NCBI GenBank assembly: GCA_037349315.1
Contig: JBAIAC010000059.1
Span: 30,412,501-30,476,500, forward strand
DNA length: 64,000 nt
DNA from: Chelydra serpentina
Taxonomy: Eukaryota; Chordata; Testudines; Chelydridae
Direction of reading: 5' to 3'
Part shown: piece after piece, positions 1 to 9,100 of the stretch
Position numbering within the stretch: the first letter of the stretch is position 1
How the letters are laid out: every line of letters begins with the position of its first letter
Program-made: the position numbers and the translations under genes
The notes under the pieces: generated by a model
The model's database searches: none
What the model was told of the DNA's origin: nothing
The model's input: only the letters and a program-made list of their open reading frames with translations

Positions 1-101
1 GCTGGGAAGCTTCTTCATCATAGAGCCGCACATTCAGGTAGGTGAAAAGCGCCGGGAAAAAGTTGTCGATTTCCCGGGTCACATTGAGGATGTGGCTGAT
101 T
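1..101 (-). CDS. SSH3: SSH3 exon 11, partial (residues 331-364)
   Basis: Encodes [19 protein letters not shown] and [13 protein letters not shown]. The exon continues past the left edge. Acceptor GTATCAG. Confidence 0.94.
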
Positions 102-3100
102 CTGATACAGAGGAGAAGTCAGGGAGGTGCTAGGGGCTCCCCAGTACTACCACACCCTGAAAAACCCTACTCCCAGTGCTCATCCCAGCAGGCAGCTTTG
201 GAGACAAGCTTCCCTGCCCCTCACTAGGAGCACCAAGCAGGGCGGTGAGGCAGTGCAGGAGGCAGGATTCACACTCAGCTCAGACAGCCCCTTGCAGCCT
301 GGAGAACAATAGGCAGGTGGAGCGGGGGCCCTCCAGGACGTCCATCCCCCAGCACTTGGGCTCTGGTGTCCCCGGTCAGGATGGCTGCAGGGACAGACCC
401 TGTCCTAGGAGCAGCAGCAGCAGCACTCACTAACCTCTCTACACCATCTGGCCACTGCAGGGCGATGGAAAGATGCCCTGGGTCAGCATAGGCCAGGTGG
501 GGAATCTTCCCCCAACCCACCCCCAGGGCCGGAGCACACACCTGTTACGCTGCAGCTCCTCCAGGTTGGCTGCGTTCCACTCGGAGCCCTAGAGACAGGC
601 AGAGGGGGACAGCAGGGTGAATGGATGAATGGGGAAATCTGGGGCAGCGACTGCAGCCGCTCCCTTAGCACCTTCTCCCCCCAGGGGGCTACGTCCAGCC
701 CTGAGTAACTGCAAGAGCACCCTCTGCTGGGAGAGGATGGGACTGGAGTAGCTGGGAGCTCCCCCAACAACCAGTGCTTCTGCCCCACTTCCCACAATGC
801 CCCCTTCTGGGAGAGGACAGAACTGGAGTAGCCGGGAGCTCTCCCCACATCCTGCACTCCTGCTCCACTCCCTGTAGTGCCCCCTGCTGGAAGAGGCCAG
901 GACGGAGCTTTCCCCAGCCCCGGCAGCTCCTCACTAGGTACAGGTGGTCAAAGATCTTGGAGGGACGGTCCATCTGGGCCATGATGAGCAGCATCTCGTT
1001 GTCAATGAACTCCTTGTACTCCTTCAGGCTGCAGCTAGTGCGGCGCTCCAGCTCCGTGCGGATCTGCAAGGGGAACAGAGCATCAGAGGGAAGATCCCGC
1101 TCTGGCCCCGGGGGAAGGCGAGGTTGGCTGGTTACTCCTACTTCCCTCTAACCCATACATCCTGCCCCTCTTTCCTTCCCGTCCCCGCAGCCAATCACTT
1201 CCCAGACCCACATTTACCCACAAATACATGCCTTCCACCCAGACCCCCCTCCTCCGCTACCCATTCCTCTGCCTCTCCCTCCTCCCCATGCACCCCACCT
1301 CCTTGGAGGTGATGCTCTCCAGATCAGCCGTGGCCATCAGCTCACGCAGTTTGGCCCGGATCTTCCGCTCCATAAGCTCACGCTCCGTTGGCCTGGGGCA
1401 CAGAAACAGGTGGGGTGTCAAAGCCCACAGGACTCCCAAATTCTGCCCCCAGACCCCACCCACCTGCTAGGGTTTGTCTTAGATCCAACCAATTCGCAGA
1501 CTCTAGGGAGGATTCGAACCTGGTCCTCCAGCAAGGGGGTGGGAGCTCTTTTCCACGCAATCAGCATCCACTGTTCGAGGCTCTTACGTGGAGCCCTGTC
1601 CCGTCCAGATCCCCATTGGCTGCTGAGGTGGGGAATGCCCCAGGACGAGGGGTACATGTGTGGCTCACTGAATGAAGCTGGTGGGAGGAGTCCCCTGGCC
1701 CCCCACCCTGTGCCGATCCCACCCCTCCCCGCCCACAGTGCTCCTGGCCTGGTACTGACCGGTCAGAGAAGAGAGCAGGGGAGTCGGGCCGCACGGACTC
1801 CAGGTCGGACATGGCCAGCCACTCGTTGATGCAGCTCTGCTCTGAGGCTATGGCGCGCTGGTACCACTCAGCCCAGCCCAGAGCGCTGCCCCCGGGGAAG
1901 TGATTGTTGTGGACGGCTTCATTGCATGCCTTGTGCAGCACCTGCAGCACCGACCTAGGGAGGGGAGCAGACAGATGTCAGATTGGACAACAAGCGAGAG
2001 GCACAGACCCCTGCCCACAGGGACTGGCGGTGGGGGGAGGAAGGTCTCCCCATATGGGACCCCACCCGCTCCCCTGCTGCTTGGCTAGTGCCTGGGAACA
2101 GGACATCTGCACTAGAACTACTTTACTGCCACAGCCCCTGTGTGATAAATGAGAGGGGGGTAGCTCCCTTTTGTGGACCCCCAAACAGCCAGTTAGCTAC
2201 AAAATCCCTGTTAGTAGCTATTCTCTACTTGCTTTACCTGTAAAGGGTTAACAAGCCCACAGGTAAAAGGAAAGGAGTGGGCACCTGACCAAAAGAGCCA
2301 ATGGGAGGGCTAGAACTTTTTAAAATGGGGAAAAAACGTCCTTTTGTCTGTGTGTTGTGGTTCTCCTGGAAAGAGCAGAGACACAGAGCAGCAATGCTGT
2401 ACGCAGCTTTAAAACCAGGTATGAAAAAGCATCAAATCATACCTCAACCCTACTTATCTGAAACCCCAAATATGTAAGTAATCAGGGAATGTCTAGGAAG
2501 ACGGGATTAGGGTTATTTCTTTTATTTCTTATTGACTTGTAAACTCCTCTGTGCTAACCTCAGATGCTTTTGTTTCCTTGTAACCTTTAAGCTGAACCTC
2601 AAGAGAGCTATCCTGATGCTTAATTTTTGTAATTGTCTTTTAAGATCTAGCAAAAAGTCTAGGTTCCAAATATATTTCCTTTCTTTTTGGGTTTAACAAA
2701 ATTTACCTTTCTTAAGAACAGGATTGGATTTTTGTGTTCCTAAGAGGTGTGTGCATATGTTGTTTAATTAGCTGGTGGCAACAGCTGATTTTCTTTCTCA
2801 GCTCTTCCCCGGACTGTGGGGGGTGGTGGTGAAAGGGCTTGAGGGTACCCCACAGGAAGGAATTCTCAGGTGAGCCTTCCTGGGTTCCAAGGGGTTTTTT
2901 GCACTTGGATGGTGACAGAGAGAAACTGTGACCTTAGAAGTTTAATACCAGCCTGGAGTGGCCAGTATTAATTTTTAGAATCCTTGCGGACCCCCACCTT
3001 CCGCACTCGAAGTGCCAGAGTGGGGAATCAGCCTTGACATCCTGTTCCATTGACTGCAGGGCTTTGGTGCAGGGATACATAATGGGGAGGAGATCCCCAC

Positions 3101-6100
3101 AGATATCCCTGCAACTCCCGTGGCCACCACACCTCCACCCAAGGGCAATTCCCACAGATATCTCACCACCTCCATATCCCTCCAATTCCCGTGGCCACCA
3201 CACCTCCACCCCAGGGCAATTCCCACAGATCATAGAATCATAGAATCTCAGGGTTGGAAGGGACCTTAGGAGGTCATCTAGTCCAACCCCCTGCCCAAAG
3301 CAGGACCAACCCCAACTAAATCATCCCAGCCAGGGCTTTGTCAAGCCTGACCTTAAAAACCTCTAAGGAAGGAGATTCCACCACCTCCCTAGGTAACCCA
3401 TTCCAGTGCTTCACCACCCTACTAGTGAAAACGTTTTTCCTAATATCCAACCTAAACCTCCCCCTCTGCAACTTGAGACCATTACTCCTTGTTCTGTCAT
3501 CTTCTACCACTGAGAACAGTCTAGATCCATCCTCTTTGGAACCCCCTTTCAGGTAGTTGAAAACAGCTATCAAATCCCCCCTCATTCTTCTCTTCTGCAG
3601 GCTAAACAATCCCAGTTCCCTTAGCCTCTCCTCATAAATCATGATATCCCACCACACCTCCACCCCAAGGCAATCCCCACAGCCACCACACCTCCACCCC
3701 AGGACAATCCCCATAGATATCCCTCCACCCCAGCGGCCCTGACAGCTCCCCCTAAGGAAACCCCAGAGGTATCCCTCTACTTTCTGAGGCCATGACACCT
3801 CCTCCCTGGGGCTATCCCCACAGATATCCCCTGCTTTCCAAGTCTGATGGGGGGAACAAATGGAAAGCTCACAGTCCAGCCCAAATCCCATCTTTCCCAC
3901 TCTGTCCCTAAACCCTTATTCTAGTGGGTCCCAGCCACAGTGATATTCCATCCCCTGCATAATCCCACAGCTCCCACCAGCTGCACTTGACAGGCAGTGT
4001 GGGGGTCACTCACCACATGGTCTGCACAGAGATGGGTTTGAAGATGCGTGTCTGCCCCCAGGACGTCACACTGAAGCCCCTAGACACACACAGAGCAAGG
4101 CAGGGATTTCACAGGTGGGTTGGGCAGGGAGAGGAGGCTGGATGCAGGAGGGGAGGAGGACATTCACCTTTCACACACAGGGCTGGACTGAGAGGCTCCG
4201 TGAATGCACACTGCGAGTCCAGCAGCTCCCTGCAACCCAGATCACATGCATGAGCAGAGGTGGGGCGAATTGCAGCGTCTGGGATCTGAGAGTCAAGCTA
4301 GCCTTTCTCTACTTCATACAGCAGTGCCAGCATCCCTGATCCACATGACCCATTTGCAGGGGGAGGAGAATGTGTTGGTATTCTCCCAACCTCCGCTCAC
4401 AAACCAAGCCCTGCCCATTTGAGAAGCCCCTCCCCACATAGATTCTCAGCTCCCATTAAAAAAAGTGACATCTGGGCCTTGCAGTACTTCATACAGCCTC
4501 CAGAGGTCGCAGTGTGCACTAAAGAGCTCCAAATCCTGTGAGGAGGCAAAGCTGGGACTCAAGCTGGAGGAAAGAAGGCTGTAGCTGTTTCCTTTAATAA
4601 ATGCCTCCTGTTTAAGGAGGTCTGTGAGGCTAGTGGGTAGAGCACTGGCCTAGGACTCAGAAAACCTGGGTTCTATTTCCGGCTTAGCTACTGGCCTGCT
4701 CCATGATCTTGGGCAAGTCACTTCCCCTCTTTGTGCCTCAGTTTCCTCATCTATAAAATGGCGCTAATGTTCCTGACTTTCTTTGTATAGTGCTTTGAGA
4801 TCTACTGATGAAAAGCCCTAGATAGAAGCCAAGTGTTGTTATTATTCCTTAGATCACCACAGTGGCATCTGCCTGAGTATGCAGGCAGCTCAAAGCAACA
4901 GCTCGGGGAGGTACAAATGTGTATCAGTTTGTGATGTTGACTCTGAAACCTAAGGATGGCCCATAAAAGTTTCCTACATTAGGAAACATTTTGGTACAAT
5001 TTCTCACTGCTGACTAGGCTGGGGAGGGCAGGGCTGGGCAGTGCAGGCTCCTCCGCAATGGCTGGTTAAGATGCAGCTGCCCCTGTAGAGCACACGGGAC
5101 CTTGAGCCCCTCACGTGGGCCATGGCTGGTGGTGCTGCTGTGGGAGGAGGCATGGCTCTCAGAGCCCCATGACCCTGTTCGGAGAGAGGAGGGAAGCTCT
5201 GTGCCAGACAGCAGTTCAGGCAATGAGTCTGGAACCTGTACTCCCATCTCCATCAAGCAGAGGGCAGGACAGCCTCTCGCTGTGGGCACTGTGTGTGGCA
5301 TGTGGGGCGTGAAACACAGTCCTGATTGGACACAAGGCAGAATTTCCCTCTCTCCCCCCACTCCCCACACAGGAGATCTCCCCAGGGGGGTAGCACAGAT
5401 GATTGAGGTCTCTTACCCATCTCCGTCGAGGAAGACCTGGGTGTCGCTCCAAAGGGGCAGCACCATCCCCAGGGTGCATCTGGCCGACCTAGGGACAGAG
5501 AGAGGGGTCAGAGCTTATGGCATGGCGGGGGAGGGTGTGAGTGTAGAGGTTCCCACTGGGGTGTGGGGGAGGTTACAGACTTGGAACAAGGACCCCTCAG
5601 ACTCCAGCTCCCTGCGCCTCTCCAGGGTTCTGCTCTGGTGCTGGGGGGCAGCCCAAGGGCAGAGCAAAGAGTTTGGCCACTCTGGTGCTGAGAGCTCAGG
5701 CGGCTCCTCCCATGGGTCGTGGGGCATGAACCCCCCACTCCTCAGTCCTGCTCCCCCACATCCTAATGCCACTGTCCTCTGTATTCCCCCTCCCCATGCT
5801 TCACTCGCCAACACACCCCTTGCATCCCCCATCCCGCCTCGCTGGACCCTGCAATCTCCTCACCCTTCTTCAGGGAAGTCCACTCCCAGAAGCACTGTCT
5901 CGCTGTTGCCCTCCAACTCCTCCGTCGACACGAGCAGCAGGTACCGGATCCGGTGGGGCCGGGTTGACTCCAGCCGCACGGCCTGAAGACGAAGCCAGAG
6001 GCAGACTGAGACTCGCCTCTCCATGTGACCTCCCAGTGCCCCGATATGCTCCTGCCTCTGTGTCACAGCGCCTGCTGCTGGGGAGGGCAGGGCTGGGCAG

Positions 6101-9100
6101 TGCAGGCTCCTCCGCAATTGCCCAGCATCCCCTGCTGGGGAGGGCGGGGCTGGGCAGTGCAGGCTCCTCCGCAATTGCCCAGCATCCCCTGCTGGGGAGG
6201 GCGGGGCTGGCAGTAGTTTCCCAGCTCGGTGTCAGGGCTCTGTAAGGGGGATGTTAAGAGATGAACCCCTGGATCTCTGTTCTGCTCTGGGGGTCAGTGT
6301 GCGACTGGGTCTCAGCAATCCACACACAGCTCTCAGGGCTGGGGGGCCCCTGGGCGTAGGCGCTGACTTTGTGGGTGCTCTGGGGCTGGAGCGCCCACGG
6401 GGAAAAATTGGTGGGTGCTGAGCACCCACCGGCAGCTCCCCGCCAGCCCCCCCACCCCACCACGTGCCCATAACTCACCTTCCGGGTTCTGGGTTCCCGG
6501 CGCCGCTGGAGGCGCTTTTTTTTAAGCGCTGCCTGCCCGCCTCTCAGCTGTTCGGCAAGGGGGGGGGCACGGGGGAAGCGCAGCGGGGCGGCGCCTTGGG
6601 GGGAGCAGGGCGCTCCCCCACTGCGCTTCCCCCGTGCCCCCCCCTTGCCGAACAGCTGAGAGGCGGGCAGGCAGCGCTTAAAAAAGCACCTTCGGCGGGA
6701 GGTGCCTCCGGCGGCACCGGGAACCCGGAACCCGGAGGTGAGTTGTGGGCACGTGGCGGGGGGGGGGGGGGGGGAACCAATTTTTCCTGGGGGGAGGAGG
6801 CGGGGGCGGGGATTTGGGGAAGGGGCGGGGCTGGGGGTGGAGTGAAGGGGGGGCCGGAGGTGCGAGCACCCACCGGCGCCGACAAAAGTCGGCGCCTATG
6901 CCTCGGGACATAGGCAGCGTGACTCAGCCTTGCAAGCAAGGGAAGCTCTGAGCAACCCTGGGAAGCCCCCTGCAGAGTCCCCTGGGCTGGACTGTGCAGC
7001 CGGCTCTGGCTGCCAGCCCGGGAGGCGAGAGCAAGAGCTCTGCAGCCATAAATGGGGAACTGGCTGCTCAGAAATGAGATTCCAAGGGCAGGGATCCCCT
7101 CCCCCAACAACCTCCACACTTCACACAGACAGCACCCCACCTGCCCCTGCCCAGCCCCAGCAGGGGGTGCTGTGACATCAGGGAGGGAGAGGAGCCTACT
7201 TTGCCCAGCCCCATCCTCCCCAACAGGGGGCGCTGTGACACCAGGGAGATGGAGGAGCCTGCACTGCCCAGCCCTGCCCTCTCCAGCCTGGCATGACATC
7301 CTGTACCCTGCCGGTCGGTGGAGCAGCCCATGCGCCGGAGTGGTTAACAATTCTCCAGTTAGGCTGGGCCAGTGCCAGGGATCGGGGGAGGGACCAGGCC
7401 TGGGATCGCAAACAATGAATAATGCTCATGCGATGGATGGACTTCAGCCCTGAGCCAGCCTGCCAGGGTGTCTGTGTCACACACAGCCTGTCTGTGCACG
7501 CAGGACTGTGGGGAGTGGGATGGGGGGAGGGGCTGGTGCAATCAGGATGGGGAGGGGCAGCTGCAGCTGGGAGCGGGGAGAAGGGAGGGGGCAGAACAGT
7601 GAGTAACAGGGTTCCGGAGAGGGGCAGTAGGAGTGCAGGGAGACACAGTCATGGAGGGCGCAGCCTGCCCCTTCCCCGCCCCACCTACAGTATATATCCT
7701 GTTGTTGCTTCCTCCTTGAGCATCAGGATCAAACCTGCTAGGCTGCTCCAAGCTGTGCTCACCCTCCCCGCCCAGGGCACTGGCTGGGGACCTAGGCCCC
7801 CTGCATGGGGGCGACAGGACGAGGTGGGGTGGGAGCAATGCATTGTGGGTACACAGAGATAGCTGCTCCTGCAGCGCTGGAGCCCGTGGGGCTGGATCGG
7901 CCTGTTGCACTAATCTGGGATAGGGGGTGATGGTGGGGAGATGCGGGACTGGATGGACCCATGGGGCTGATCTGGGGAGGGGGATGCTGGACTAGATGGA
8001 CCCTGATGGACCGATGGGGCTGATCTGGGGCAGGGGGGGAGATGATGGACTGGATGGGCCCATGGGGCAAATATGGGGCAGGCTGGCAGGGAGGGAGGTG
8101 AAGGGAAGGGTTGATCCTGGGTTGGATGGACCCAGTGGTTTGATGATCTGATATGGCGACTGTCCCCATCACCCATCTCTGACCCCCATCCCATTGTTTC
8201 CGCCCCCTGGTTTGGTCTCTCCTGGGAGCCACCTCACACCAGCCATGCCCCATCTCACCAGGCGGATGGCATCCTCTTGCCGCAGCAGCCCCATCATCAG
8301 CTGCAGATGCTGCTCCTGCTGGCTTTGCATTTGGTCCGGGGAGGGCGGGACTTCTTGCACCGTCTCCAGCTTCTCCTCTTCCGGCAGGAGCAGGGCAGCC
8401 CCTTTGACCATGACGAAGCTGTGGCTGGGGGGAGACGGGGACGAGACATGGGCATGAGACAGAGGAACATCCTGCACCTACAAGGGAATTCGGCCCTGGG
8501 GGAGGGGAGGGACCCACTCTGTCAAATTTGGGCATGCCAGCTTCCACTGAGAAAAAGAACTGAGTTGCTAAACCTTAGGATTGTGAAGACAACCTCCCAG
8601 ACGTGAGACGTCTGCCTGAGTCTGTGGGCAGGCGGCTCCTGTGCCTCAGCAGCTGCTCAGAGCTTGGCCACTAACAAGCCCCTGGTCAATTTCAGAGCAG
8701 GTGATCAGATGCCCGCAGGGGCAGAGGTAAAACTCTCCAGGGGCAGGTTAGTTTCACCCTGGGGCTCTAAGCAGATGCAAAGGCGGGGGTGATTCATGGG
8801 GGCAGGACTCAAAAGTCAGCAGGGTGGAGAGGGATTGATAGGAGCACCCTCCTGCTCAGTAGTCCGGATGCTTGGGGGCCCAATATGGGGCACAGTCGCT
8901 TCTCCTATCCAGCAGCTATAGGGAGGGACCTTCAAATGCAACAGGCAGGGCCCAGCGTGGCAATCCAAGCACCACTTCCTCCTTCCAAACAGCAGGATGC
9001 ACGGTCATTGCTCCTCCCTGGTGGGACCCCCTTGCCTGCCTCCCATCTCCCGCCAGTGACCAGGGAGCAGGTAGAAGGGGGCTGGGGCTGGGAACCAGCT

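Noticed and set aside
3316..3900. 194-codon minus-strand frame
   Set aside because: The coherent part is the C-terminal end of a CR1 polyprotein in a 5'-truncated copy; the rest is minisatellite.
5102..5986. 294-codon plus-strand open frame
   Set aside because: Antisense shadow spanning SSH3 exons 4 and 5 and low-complexity intron.
6544..7350. 268-codon minus-strand open frame
   Set aside because: Created by the foldback element and the inverted 57-bp repeat; proline/glycine-rich, no domain.
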